A stretch of DNA of 64,000 nucleotides. Origin: Burkholderia oklahomensis C6786. Its GTDB lineage: Bacteria; Pseudomonadota; Gammaproteobacteria; Burkholderiales; Burkholderiaceae. The notes beneath the pieces were generated by a model. That model ran no database searches, was not told the origin of the DNA, and saw only the letters and a list, made by a program, of their open reading frames with translations. Below, piece after piece: positions 33,265 to 43,974 of the stretch. The position numbers and the translations under genes are program-made. Each line of letters begins with the position of its first letter. Position 1 is the first letter of the stretch. The stretch covers positions 3,286,001 to 3,350,000 of the forward strand of contig NZ_CP009555.1 in the NCBI RefSeq assembly GCF_000959365.1, in the 5' to 3' direction.

Positions 33265-35154
33265 ATGACGTCAAGAAGATGGGCCAAGCCTCGCGCTTCG
33301 CAATCGAAGCGTACGATTTACGCGGCGACGTTTTTTGCCGCGACGACGCTGACGGCGCACGCCGCGGCGCCGGCGTGGGTCGACACGCAGACCCGCGCGT
33401 ATCCGGCTTTTCCGCAGCAGGCGCTCGCCGCTTCGCAGGCGTCCGCGGCGACGTCCGCGGCCGGAAAGGCGATCGATACGGCGCCCGGCCAGCCGGTGCG
33501 GGTCGTCGTCAGTCTCAATCTCAACGACGAGGCGAAGCTCGACCGCTTCCTTCGCGATCTGCATACGGTCGGCAGCGCTGCGTACGGCAAGCATCTGACG
33601 CCTGCCGAATTCGCCGCGCAGTATGCGCCGACGCAACGGCAGGTCGCGCTCGTCGAAGCGCATTTGCGCAAATCCGGGTTTCGTGACATCCAGGTGTCGC
33701 CGAATCGGCTGCTGATCTCGGCGACGGGAACCGCCGCGGCGGTCAAGACGGCGTTCAACACGCGGCTCAAGAGCTTCACGCTCGAAGGCCGGCGCGTGTA
33801 CGCGAACCAGGACGCGGCTCAGGTGCCGACCGAGCTCGGCGGCATCGTCGGCGCCGTGCTCGGGCTCGACAGCGCGACGCTCGCACACACGTACAACCGC
33901 CAGGCGGCCGTGACGGGCGCCGTCGGCGGCGCGAAGGCGTCGCTCGCCGCGCGCGCGAGCGAAGCGACCGCCGCCGCGAGCGGCACGCCCGTCGTGACGG
34001 GCCACGATCCGCTCGAGTTCTCGCGGATCTATCGCGCGGGCTCGACGCCGACGGCGTCGCAGACGACGGTCGGCGTCATCATGGCGGGCGACGCGAGGCC
34101 CGTGCTGCGAGATCTGGACGCGTTCACCGCGAAAGCGGGGCTCGCGCGCGTGGCGGCGACCGTCACGCGCACCGGGCCGCCCGGCAGCGACTACAGCGAC
34201 AACTCGGGCTTGAGCGAGTGGGACATGGACAGCCAGGCGATCGTCGGCGCGGCGGGCGGCGAGGTGAAGGGGCTCGTGTTCTACGCGGCGCCGTCGATGC
34301 TGTTGACCGACATCACCGAGGCGTACAACCGCGCGGTCGTCGACAACGTCGCCAAGGTGATCAACGTGTCGCTCGGCGTGTGCGAGGCGGGCGCGCGCTC
34401 GTCCGGCACGCAGGCGGCCGATGACCGGATCTTCAAGAGCGCCGTCGCGCAGGGGCAGACGTTCGTCGTCGCGGCGGGCGACGCCGGTGCATACGAGTGC
34501 AGCGTGAGCCGCATTTCCGGCGGGCAGGGCGTGCCGGCGCGGTCGGACTATTCGGTGAGCGAGCCCGCGACGTCGCCGTACGTCGTCGCGGTCGGCGGCA
34601 CGACGCTGTCGACCGACACGTCGACGGGCGCGTACGCCGGCGAAGTCGCGTGGAACGAGGGCTTGCAGCCGATCGGCGTGTACGACCCGTACGGCAGCTA
34701 CGACGGCACGCAGCGCCTGTGGGCGACGGGCGGCGGCTACAGCAAGAACGAAGCGGCGCCGGCCTGGCAGCGGGGCGTGCTCGGCACGTCGGGCAAGACG
34801 CGCGCGCTGCCCGATATCGCGTTCGATGCGGACGGCCGCAGTGGCGCGCACGTCCACGTGAACGGCCAGACCGAGCAGTGGGGCGGCACGAGCCTCGCGG
34901 CGCCGATCTTCACCGGCATCTGGGCGCGCGTGCAATCCGACAACGGCAATCGGCTCGGCTTTCCGCTCGCGAGTCTCTATCGCTACGTTCCGTCCAATGG
35001 CGCGCTGGTGCACGACGTGAGATCCGGCAACAACGGCTCGGGCGGCTACGGCTACAAGGCGGGCACCGGCTGGGATCCGGTGACGGGCTTCGGCAGCCTC
35101 GACATCGGGAATCTGGCCGCATTCGCGAAGAAGACGGCGGACTTCGCCCGTTGA
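33265..35154 (+). CDS. Secreted S53 (sedolisin/kumamolisin-type) acid peptidase with pro-domain
   Basis: Serine-carboxyl peptidase made as a secreted proenzyme. The 629-residue product has a signal peptide (about residues 1-34, ending AHAAA), a pro-kumamolisin activation domain (about 75-215, with VVVSLNLNDEAKLDRFL and YGKHLTPAEFAAQYAP), and a catalytic domain. Catalytic residues are visible: E318 and D322 in SEWDMDSQ, D406 in VVAAGDAGA, and S543 in GGTSLAAP. The C-terminal DPVTGFGSLDIG fits the calcium site. GAGGGA lies 7 bp before the ATG at 33265. With the next gene it sits between ppsR and ppsA. A role in nutrient acquisition or virulence is possible but not shown. Confidence 0.92.
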   Translation: MTSRRWAKPRASQSKRTIYAATFFAATTLTAHAAAPAWVDTQTRAYPAFPQQALAASQASAATSAAGKAIDTAPGQPVRVVVSLNLNDEAKLDRFLRDLHTVGSAAYGKHLTPAEFAAQYAPTQRQVALVEAHLRKSGFRDIQVSPNRLLISATGTAAAVKTAFNTRLKSFTLEGRRVYANQDAAQVPTELGGIVGAVLGLDSATLAHTYNRQAAVTGAVGGAKASLAARASEATAAASGTPVVTGHDPLEFSRIYRAGSTPTASQTTVGVIMAGDARPVLRDLDAFTAKAGLARVAATVTRTGPPGSDYSDNSGLSEWDMDSQAIVGAAGGEVKGLVFYAAPSMLLTDITEAYNRAVVDNVAKVINVSLGVCEAGARSSGTQAADDRIFKSAVAQGQTFVVAAGDAGAYECSVSRISGGQGVPARSDYSVSEPATSPYVVAVGGTTLSTDTSTGAYAGEVAWNEGLQPIGVYDPYGSYDGTQRLWATGGGYSKNEAAPAWQRGVLGTSGKTRALPDIAFDADGRSGAHVHVNGQTEQWGGTSLAAPIFTGIWARVQSDNGNRLGFPLASLYRYVPSNGALVHDVRSGNNGSGGYGYKAGTGWDPVTGFGSLDIGNLAAFAKKTADFAR

Positions 35155-35314
35155 GTCTCGGCGCGCGGGCGGCGCGACGCTCGTCGCGGGGCGGCGGCGC
35201 GGGCGGGATGCGCCTCCTCGCGCCCCTCGCGCGGCGTCGCCGCCGGCTTCGCGCTATGCTCGTGCGGGCGCCGCGAAGGCGGCGCTCGGCTCGTCAAACG
35301 ACAAAGGATCGATC

Positions 35315-36040
35315 GTGACAAAAAGATTCGTTGGCGTCGTGCTCGTCGCGCTTGCGCTGATCGGCCGCGCGGCCGCGCAAACCTTGCCGTTGCCCGGCAG
35401 CCTGATCGATCTCGGCAGCAGCGCCGGCGAGCGCATGCTAGCCGAGAGCGGCGCGCGCAGCGCGTACGTGCCGCTCGGCAGTCATTTCGTCACGCAGAAG
35501 ACCGAGAGCTATTGCGGCGTCGCGTCGCTCGTGATGGTGTTGAACGCGCTGCGCGTGCCGGCGCCCGCCGCCGCGCAATATCCGCCGTTCCACTATTTCA
35601 CGCAGGACAACGTGCTCAACGACGCGACCGAGCAGATTCGCCCGCGGCTGCAGATCGAGCAGCGCGGAATGACGCTCGATCAGCTCGGCGCGCTCGCGAA
35701 CGCGCTCGGCGCGAGCGGCGACGTGCGCCATGCTTCGGACGTGTCGGTCGACGCGTTTCGCGCGGACGCGGCCGCACATCTCGGCCGTTCGGGGCGCTAC
35801 GTGCTCGTCAACTACCTGCGCAGCCGGCTCGGCCAGCAGACGGGCGGCCACATCTCGCCGCTCGGCGCGTACGATGCCGCGGCCGACAGCTTCCTGATCC
35901 TCGACGTGTCCCGTTACAAATACCCGCCTGTCTGGGTGAAGACGGCCGACCTGTACGCGGCGATGAACACGGCCGATGCGGACAACGGCGGCCGCAGCCG
36001 CGGCTACGTGCTGATCGACGGGCCGGCGGGAGGACGCTGA
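35315..36040 (+). CDS. Exported phytochelatin-synthase-like papain-fold enzyme
   Basis: Predicted clan CA cysteine enzyme of the phytochelatin synthase family; bacterial short members mainly cleave glycine from glutathione. The 241-residue product has an N-terminal signal peptide (VGVVLVALALIGRAAAQ) and the catalytic triad in family context: C67 in TESYCGVASLVMVLNALRVP, H179 in GGHISPLGAYD, and D197 in FLILDVSRYKYPPVWV. It matches only the catalytic domain and lacks the variable C-terminal domain of plant enzymes. The start is a GTG at 35315 with AAGGA upstream. It is 160 bp downstream of the S53 peptidase and may share its transcript. The signal peptide implies a periplasmic site, where glutathione supply is uncertain, so the substrate is open. 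Confidence 0.85.
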   Translation: MTKRFVGVVLVALALIGRAAAQTLPLPGSLIDLGSSAGERMLAESGARSAYVPLGSHFVTQKTESYCGVASLVMVLNALRVPAPAAAQYPPFHYFTQDNVLNDATEQIRPRLQIEQRGMTLDQLGALANALGASGDVRHASDVSVDAFRADAAAHLGRSGRYVLVNYLRSRLGQQTGGHISPLGAYDAAADSFLILDVSRYKYPPVWVKTADLYAAMNTADADNGGRSRGYVLIDGPAGGR

Positions 36041-36584
36041 CGCGCGAGGCATCGGCGTTCCGGGCTGGCGCGTCCCGGCGCGCGTTCCCGAAGGCGCCGG
36101 GCCGGCGGTGCGGGACCGCGCGGCAGGATGGCCGCGAGGCGCTCGGGGCGCCGCCGTGGAAGCGCGAAGCGCCGGAGTGCCGGAACGCCCCGCTAGAAAG
36201 CGACAGATCGACAAGCCCGTGCCGGCAAGGCATCCCGGCCCGCCCGCCGCGTCGAAACCGCGCGCTAGAGCCCCGCTGCGAGCGGGTTGCGCCACATCCG
36301 CTGGCCGGCACGGTAGAATAGCGGCAACCTGTTGGATAAGCCCTTGCGGCAGAAGCGCGGCGCGGCCGCGCCTTTGATCGCGATGCGCTACGGATTCCCG
36401 GCAAGTTCGGCGATTTGTCTGCTTTATTCGCCTTTCTGCCGGGATTTTTGCAAGTGCGCCAGAATCGTCCGGCTCCCGCGAAGGCTTATCCGACAGGTTG
36501 TGCAATGCGTGTCCCGCTTTTTGCAAGCGGCCGCGCTCGAGCCCGTTGCACGATCGAGCATTTTTTTCACACTTAGGGGCTTGT
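36041..36584 (+). other. Long region upstream of ppsA
   Basis: About 544 bp without a convincing gene. A conspicuous pair of inverted 18-mers lies at 36325-36342 and 36483-36500 (listed separately). A short frame at 36332-36592 encodes a cysteine-containing 86-residue peptide with no family resemblance and overlaps the ppsA start; I do not call it. The ppsA promoter and leader must lie here. Confidence 0.5.
36325..36500. repeat. Terminal-inverted-repeat-like pair upstream of ppsA
   Basis: caacctgttggataagcc (36325-36342) is the reverse complement of ggcttatccgacaggttg (36483-36500) at 17 of 18 positions, and similarity continues inward for about 6-8 bases with one indel (cttgcgg / ccgcgaa). 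The arms enclose 140 bp. This could be a small non-autonomous mobile element or a long-range RNA pairing in the ppsA leader. Confidence 0.55.
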
Positions 36585-38984
<2,400 letters not shown>

Positions 38985-39061
38985 TCGGCGGTAATCGCCC
39001 GTTCGGACGGCGGTCGTCGAATCGCCGTCCGAATGAAGGCAAATTGCAAGGTTCGTGCTAT

Positions 39062-39090
39062 AAACACCCCGGTAACGCCGGGGTGTTTTT
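39062..39090 (+). terminator. Intrinsic terminator after ppsA
   Basis: A perfect 11-bp stem (aaacaccccgg 39062-39072 with ccggggtgttt 39078-39088), loop taacg, then a T-run. Classic rho-independent form. Confidence 0.92.
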
Positions 39091-39111
39091 CTTTGTGCAA
39101 CGGGAGGGGCG

Positions 39112-39546
39112 ATGGTGTCAGGGCAGTTTTTCTGGTGGATCGGCGTCGGCGTGCTCGTCGTCGCGGAGCTGCTGACGGGGACGTTCTACCTGCTGATGAT
39201 CGCGCTCGGCTTCCTCGCGGGCGGCCTCGTGCACCTCGCGGGCGCGCCCGTCGCCTGGCAGTTCGCCGCCGCCGCGCTCGTCGCCCTCGTCGCCGTGATC
39301 GCGCTCAGGCGCTCGGGGCTCGGCCGCAAGCAAAAGCGCGACGCGTCGGCGAATCCCGACATCAACATCGACATCGGCGCGACGATCGCGGTCAAGCATT
39401 GGCACGACCGCCGGGCGCGCGCGCAGTATCGCGGCGCGCAGTGGGACGTCGAGCTTGCCGCCGGCGAGCGCGAGGACGCGCATCTGTACGAAGTGCGCGC
39501 GGTGCGCGGCAGTTGTCTCGTCGTCGCGGCGAAATCCGCGAAGTGA
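39112..39546 (+). CDS. NfeD-family membrane protein (short form)
   Basis: Partner of stomatin-like proteins in membrane microdomains; the exact role is unknown. The 144-residue product has three hydrophobic helices (FFWWIGVGVLVVAELL, YLLMIALGFLAGGLV, FAAAALVALVAVIAL) followed by a small OB-like C-terminal domain (GATIAVKHW...AQYRGAQWDVEL) as in short NfeD proteins. GGGAGGGG lies just before the ATG at 39112. It is followed 49 bp later by the stomatin gene, the standard pairing. Confidence 0.9.
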   Translation: MVSGQFFWWIGVGVLVVAELLTGTFYLLMIALGFLAGGLVHLAGAPVAWQFAAAALVALVAVIALRRSGLGRKQKRDASANPDINIDIGATIAVKHWHDRRARAQYRGAQWDVELAAGEREDAHLYEVRAVRGSCLVVAAKSAK

Positions 39547-39595
39547 GCGCCCTCGACTCGTTTGTTTACAAATTCCAACAAGGAGGACCAGCTTC

Positions 39596-40543
39596 ATGGA
39601 TTCATTGATCGTCTGGGCGGTGCTGCTCATCATCGTGTTCGTGCTCGTGTCGCAGACCGTGAAGATCGTGCCGCAGCAGCATGCGTGGGTGCTCGAGCGG
39701 TTCGGCCGCTATCACGCGACGCTGTCGCCGGGCTTGAACATCGTGCTGCCGTTCATCGACCGGATCGCGTACCGGCACGTGCTGAAGGAGATTCCGCTCG
39801 ACGTGCCCAGCCAGATCTGCATCACGCGTGACAATACGCAGTTGCAGGTGGACGGCGTGCTGTACTTCCAGGTGATGGACCCGATGAAGGCGTCGTACGG
39901 CTCGAGCAACTTCGTGCTCGCGATTACCCAGCTCTCGCAGACGATGCTGCGTTCGGTGATCGGCAAGCTCGAACTCGACAAGACCTTCGAGGAGCGCGAC
40001 TTCATCAATCACAGCATCGTGTCGGCGCTCGACGAAGCGGCTGCGAACTGGGGCGTCAAGGTGCTGCGCTACGAGATCAAGGACCTGACGCCGCCGAAGG
40101 AAATCCTGCACGCGATGCAGGCGCAGATCACCGCGGAGCGGGAGAAGCGGGCGCTCATCGCCGCGTCGGAAGGCCGCAAGCAGGAGCAGATCAACCTCGC
40201 GTCGGGCGCGCGCGAGGCGGCGATCCAGAAGTCGGAAGGCGAACGGCAGGCGGCGATCAACCAGGCGCAGGGCGAGGCGGCCGCGATCCTCGCGGTGGCC
40301 GAGGCGAACGCGCAGGCAATCCAGAAGATCGCGCAGGCGATCCAGTCGCAGGGCGGGATGGATGCGGTGAACCTGAAGGTGGCCGAGCAGTATGTCGGCG
40401 CGTTCGGCAATCTCGCGAAGGCGGGCAACACGCTGATCGTGCCGTCGAACATGTCGGACTTGAGCACCGCGATCGCGTCGGCCCTGACGATCGTGAACCG
40501 CGGCGCGCCGGGAGTCGCCGCCTCGGGCGCGAGCAAGGGCTGA
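39596..40543 (+). CDS. Stomatin/prohibitin (SPFH/band 7) family protein, QmcA-like
   Basis: Membrane-anchored scaffold of the SPFH superfamily. The 315-residue product has one N-terminal membrane helix (LIVWAVLLIIVFVLVSQTV), the band 7 domain (VPQQHAWVLERFGRYHATLSPGLNIVLPFIDRI...DLTPPKEIL) and a long helical, Ala/Gln-rich tail (GEAAAILAVAEANAQAIQKIAQ) that forms the oligomerisation coil. AAGGAGG lies upstream of the ATG at 39596. It is paired with NfeD upstream and ends at a strong hairpin. Confidence 0.93.
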   Translation: MDSLIVWAVLLIIVFVLVSQTVKIVPQQHAWVLERFGRYHATLSPGLNIVLPFIDRIAYRHVLKEIPLDVPSQICITRDNTQLQVDGVLYFQVMDPMKASYGSSNFVLAITQLSQTMLRSVIGKLELDKTFEERDFINHSIVSALDEAAANWGVKVLRYEIKDLTPPKEILHAMQAQITAEREKRALIAASEGRKQEQINLASGAREAAIQKSEGERQAAINQAQGEAAAILAVAEANAQAIQKIAQAIQSQGGMDAVNLKVAEQYVGAFGNLAKAGNTLIVPSNMSDLSTAIASALTIVNRGAPGVAASGASKG

Positions 40544-40565
40544 GCGTCGCGCGTTGCCCCATGAA

Positions 40566-40604
40566 GAAACGGCCCGCCTCGAATCGTTCGAGGCGGGCCG
40601 TTTC
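40566..40604. terminator. Terminator hairpin after the stomatin gene
   Basis: A perfect 18-bp inverted repeat (40566-40583 with 40587-40604; arms gaaacggcccgcctcgaa and complement) with a 3-nt loop. It lies between convergent genes and ends in gaaac/gtttc, so it can serve both strands. Confidence 0.85.
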
Positions 40605-40642
40605 GATTTCGGCGCATCGCGCGACGCATGCGCCGGCGGCGT

Positions 40643-40667
40643 GCGGCACTTTGCCGCAAAGTGCCGC
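40643..40667. terminator. Second hairpin, at the smpB 3' end
   Basis: A perfect 10-bp stem (gcggcacttt 40643-40652, aaagtgccgc 40658-40667) with a 5-nt loop, beginning 4 bp after the smpB stop on the minus strand. There is no T-run; it probably protects or helps terminate the smpB message. Confidence 0.5.
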
Positions 40668-40670
40668 GCG

Positions 40671-41117
40671 TTATGGTGCAGAACGCATGATTCGCGCTTT
40701 CTCGCGCTCCCAATCGCGCTTCTTTTCGGTTTCGCGCTTGTCGTGCAGTTTCTTGCCTTTCGCGAGACCGATCTCGCATTTCACGCGACCGCCCTTGTAG
40801 TGGAAGTTCAGCGGCACGAGCGTATAGCCGCGCTGCTCGACCTTGCCGATCAGTTTCTTGATCTCGTCGCGGTGCAGCAGCAGCTTGCGGGTGCGGACCG
40901 GATCGGGCTTGATGTGTGTCGAGGCCTCGGGCAGCGGGCTGATGTGCGTGCCGATCAGGAAGATCTCCGCGTTCTTCACGACGACGTAGCCTTCCTTGAT
41001 CTGTCCGCGCCCGGCGCGCAGCGCCTTGACCTCCCACCCCTCGAGCACGAGCCCCGCTTCGTAGCGTTCTTCGATGTGGTAATCGAAGAATGCTTTTCTG
41101 TTGTCGATGATGCTCAT
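40671..41117 (-). CDS. smpB: SsrA-binding protein SmpB
   Basis: Binds tmRNA and delivers it to stalled ribosomes for trans-translation. The 148-residue product has [31 protein letters not shown], the [21 protein letters not shown] segment, and a basic C-terminal tail ([17 protein letters not shown]). It is divergent from ratA, as is usual in proteobacteria. No ssrA gene is visible in the window. Confidence 0.98.
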   Translation of the reverse strand: MSIIDNRKAFFDYHIEERYEAGLVLEGWEVKALRAGRGQIKEGYVVVKNAEIFLIGTHISPLPEASTHIKPDPVRTRKLLLHRDEIKKLIGKVEQRGYTLVPLNFHYKGGRVKCEIGLAKGKKLHDKRETEKKRDWEREKARIMRSAP

Positions 41118-41214
41118 GAAGGGAAATGGCCAACTCGTTTAAAATCACGATTTTAGCAAAGCGGGGCGGTGTTGGCCCGGCTTGCTCGTTTACCTTTGCG
41201 ATGCCGCGCGATTT

Positions 41215-41652
41215 ATGGCAGATGTCCAGAAAACCGTATTGATCCGCCACTCGGCGGAACAGATGTTCGACCTCGTCACCGACGTGGCCGATTACCCGAA
41301 CTTCCTGCCGTGGTGCGGCGGCGTCGAGATTCGTCGTCGCGACGAAACCGGAATGGAGGCGCGGATCGACATCAACTTCAAGGGCATCAAGCAGCATTTC
41401 GCGACCCGCAACACGCAGCAGCGCCCGACCCGGATCGACATGGAGTTCACCGACGGCCCGTTTCGCAAGTTCACCGGCTACTGGCGCTTCACGCCGCTGC
41501 GCGCGGACGCGTGCAAGATCGAATTCGCGCTGCACTACGAGTTCTCGAGCGTGATCCTCGAGAAGATCATCGGGCCCGTATTCACGCACATCGCGAACAC
41601 GTTCGTCGAATCGTTCGTGAAGCGCGCCGACCAGCGCTACGGCAAGGGGTGA
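41215..41652 (+). CDS. ratA: RatA/PasT family protein (START-like)
   Basis: Member of the Coq10/START-like family; in E. coli described as a toxin blocking 70S assembly, and elsewhere linked to ubiquinone function. The 145-residue product starts MADVQKTVLIRHSAEQMFDLVTDVADYPNFLPWC and contains FTDGPFRKFTGYWRFTPL. The ATG at 41215 is preferred to an in-frame TTG at 41182. Its stop overlaps the rnfH ATG, giving the conserved smpB | ratA-rnfH layout. Confidence 0.93.
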   Translation: MADVQKTVLIRHSAEQMFDLVTDVADYPNFLPWCGGVEIRRRDETGMEARIDINFKGIKQHFATRNTQQRPTRIDMEFTDGPFRKFTGYWRFTPLRADACKIEFALHYEFSSVILEKIIGPVFTHIANTFVESFVKRADQRYGKG

Positions 41653-41981
41653 TGCACGTGCCGAAGGTCCAGGTCTGCTATGCGCTGCCCGAGCGGCAGG
41701 CGCTCGTCGCCGTCGACGTGCCGGCCGGCGCGACCGTGCGCGACGCGATCGACGCGAGCGGCGTGCTCGCGCTTTATCCCGACATCGACCTCGCGAAGCT
41801 GAAGACGGGCATCTTCGGCAAGCTCGCGGCGCTCGACGCGGCCGTCGCGGACGGCGATCGCGTCGAGATCTACCGTCCGCTCATCGTCGATCCGAAGGTC
41901 GCGCGGCAGCGCCGCGTCGACAAGACCCGCCGCGAGGGCTCGATCGAAGGCCGCAAGTGGCAGCCGAAGGACTCGCGCTGA
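41652..41981 (+). CDS. rnfH: RnfH/PasI family ubiquitin-like-fold protein
   Basis: Small beta-grasp protein, proposed partner or antitoxin of RatA. The 109-residue product carries VQVCYALPERQALVAVDVPAGATVRDAIDASGV and GDRVEIYRPLIVDPKVARQRR, characteristic of the family. It is translationally coupled to ratA by a one-base stop/start overlap. Confidence 0.93.
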   Translation: MHVPKVQVCYALPERQALVAVDVPAGATVRDAIDASGVLALYPDIDLAKLKTGIFGKLAALDAAVADGDRVEIYRPLIVDPKVARQRRVDKTRREGSIEGRKWQPKDSR

Positions 41982-42023
41982 GCGGCGCGGGCCGCGGCAC
42001 GATTCATCCGACGAACGCCGCGC

Positions 42024-42995
42024 TCAGTGCGCGCCGAGGTTCGCGCTGAGCGGATCGTCGGCCGCGCGCTTGTCGCCGCCGTGCCGGCGCACCGATCCGT
42101 ACACGCCCGCGAGCAGCAGCACGAGTGCCGCGATTTCGAGCGCGCGCGGCAGCCGATGATCGAAGACGAAGCCGTAGAGCAGCGCGAACACGGTTTCGAA
42201 CACGATCAGCTGGCCCGACAGCGTGAGCGGCAGCCGCTTCGACGCCGCGTTCCACAGCCCGTTGCCGAGCCACGACGCGCCGATCGCGAGGCCGAGATTC
42301 AGCAGCCAGAACAACTGCCAGCGCGACGCGGGCAGCGCCGGCTGCAGCGTGCCGGCCGGGAGCGCGGCGATGCCGATCCAGCACAGCCCGCCGATCAGGC
42401 CCGTGACGACGCCCCACAGCACCGACCATTCGTTGCCGTCGAAACGGTGATGGCGCTGCAGGTAGCGGGCGTTCGCGACCGCGTACCACGTCCAGCTCGC
42501 GAGCGCGGCCGTCGCGCACCCGATGCCGACGAGCTTCTGGGCGAGCGTCGTCGCGCGCGCGGCCTCGGACGTGAACAGATCGACATTGATGCACGCGATG
42601 CCGGCGACGACGAGCGCGAGCGGGCCCGCGAGCCGCTTGAGCGGCACCGCGCCGTGGTCGCCGAGGCCGGCGAGCGTGACCGTGACGGGCAGCACGCCGA
42701 CGATCAGCGAGCTGGGCGCGATGCCGATCAGGTGCACCGCGCTCGACAGCAGCATGTAGTAGGCGACGTTGCCGACGAGCGCGAGCTTGACGAGCGCGAC
42801 GAGATCGTCGCGCGTGAGGCGCGCGGCGAGCGAGCGGGCGGCCGGCAACGCGGCCGCGAGCGACACGAGGCCGTACATCGCGTAGCGGCCGACGCTCAGC
42901 AGCAACGGCGAAAAATCGTTCAGGGCCCGCGGCACGAGAAACACCATGCCCCACAAGGCGCCTGCCAACACGCCGTACACGACACCGCGCTGCAT
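42024..42995 (-). CDS. EamA/DMT-family transporter
   Basis: Predicted ten-helix inner-membrane permease, substrate unknown. The 323-residue product begins MQRGVVYGVLAGALWGMVFLVPRAL and has a second half starting near ATAALASWTWYAVANARYLQR. The ATG at 42995 is preferred to a GTG at 43016 because GGAG lies 8 bp before it. It is unrelated at the residue level to the EamA gene at 1211 beyond the family fold. It faces rnfH across a short gap. Confidence 0.85.
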   Translation of the reverse strand: MQRGVVYGVLAGALWGMVFLVPRALNDFSPLLLSVGRYAMYGLVSLAAALPAARSLAARLTRDDLVALVKLALVGNVAYYMLLSSAVHLIGIAPSSLIVGVLPVTVTLAGLGDHGAVPLKRLAGPLALVVAGIACINVDLFTSEAARATTLAQKLVGIGCATAALASWTWYAVANARYLQRHHRFDGNEWSVLWGVVTGLIGGLCWIGIAALPAGTLQPALPASRWQLFWLLNLGLAIGASWLGNGLWNAASKRLPLTLSGQLIVFETVFALLYGFVFDHRLPRALEIAALVLLLAGVYGSVRRHGGDKRAADDPLSANLGAH

Positions 42996-43254
42996 CGAAT
43001 TCTCCGACCATTTCACTGACGAGCGCGCATCTTAGCGGCGCGCGGCCGCGTCTGTCTTGTCCATTCCTGCACTCGGTCGGAAAGATGCGCGGGCGGCGCA
43101 GATGCCCGGCCGGCACGCGCGTCGAGGTCGTCCGGCGGGGCGGGGGCTCGTTTCGTGTCGATGTTGCGGTGCCGCCATTCGACGACAGGCGGCGCGGAGC
43201 GCCCTCGCGCAAGGTGCCGGAGGCTTTTTCGGCGGGCGTGGGCCGCCGCCGCGG

Positions 43255-43941
43255 CTATTCGCCGGAGGAATCGGCCGCGCGCCCGGTGCCGCCTTGTGCC
43301 GCGGCGCTTCGCGCGGGGCGGCGGACGGCTCTCACTGTCCCGCTGTTTCCGCCGCCGCAGAAGAACCGGTCGCCGCCGTCGGACTCGAGCCCCGACACGC
43401 CGACGCCGGCCGGCATCGCGAGCACTGCCAGCACGTCGCCCGTCCGGGGATCGATGCGGCGCAATTCGCTCTCGTCGCTTTCCCAGGTGCCGTGCCAGAG
43501 TTCGCCGTCGACCCACGTGACGCCGGTGACGAAGCGATTCGACTCGATCGTCCGAAGAATCGCGCCCGTTTCGGGGTCGACCTGATGGATCTTGCGATCG
43601 CGATACTGTCCGACCCACAGCGTGCCCTCGGCCCACGCGAGCCCGGAGTCCGCGCCGCCGCCGGGCGCCGGGATGGTTGCCAGCACGCGGCCCGTGTCCG
43701 GATCGATCTTGTGGATGCGGTTCTCGGCGATCTGGTACAGGTGCCGGCCGTCATAGGCGGTTCCCGCATGCGCGGCGACGTCGATCGACCGCAGCGTCGC
43801 CCCGCTCGCCGGATCGAGCGCGTTCAGCTTGTCGCCCGACGCGAACCACACTTGCCGGCCGTCGTACGTGACGCCGTGCACGCCGTCGACGCCCGGAAAC
43901 GGGCCGTATTCCTGAATGATCTCGGCTGCGGTTCGTTTCAT
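43255..43941 (-). CDS. Beta-propeller (Vgb/NHL-like) protein of unknown function
   Basis: 228 residues forming a run of propeller-blade repeats of about 40 residues: VTYDGRQVWFASGDKLNALDPASGATLRSID, TAYDGRHLYQIAENRIHKIDPDTGRVLATI, LAWAEGTLWVGQYRDRKIHQVDPETGAILRTI and VTWVDGELWHGTWES...RRIDPRTGDVLAVL. There is no signal peptide, so it is probably cytoplasmic. The repeats resemble SMP-30/virginiamycin B lyase-type propellers, but no catalytic residues can be assigned. It lies 33 bp downstream of the HTH regulator gene on the same strand, probably one transcript. Confidence 0.75.
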   Translation of the reverse strand: MKRTAAEIIQEYGPFPGVDGVHGVTYDGRQVWFASGDKLNALDPASGATLRSIDVAAHAGTAYDGRHLYQIAENRIHKIDPDTGRVLATIPAPGGGADSGLAWAEGTLWVGQYRDRKIHQVDPETGAILRTIESNRFVTGVTWVDGELWHGTWESDESELRRIDPRTGDVLAVLAMPAGVGVSGLESDGGDRFFCGGGNSGTVRAVRRPARSAAAQGGTGRAADSSGE

Positions 43942-43974
43942 GTCTTTGCCTCCCGGTCGCTCGATGGCGCCATC

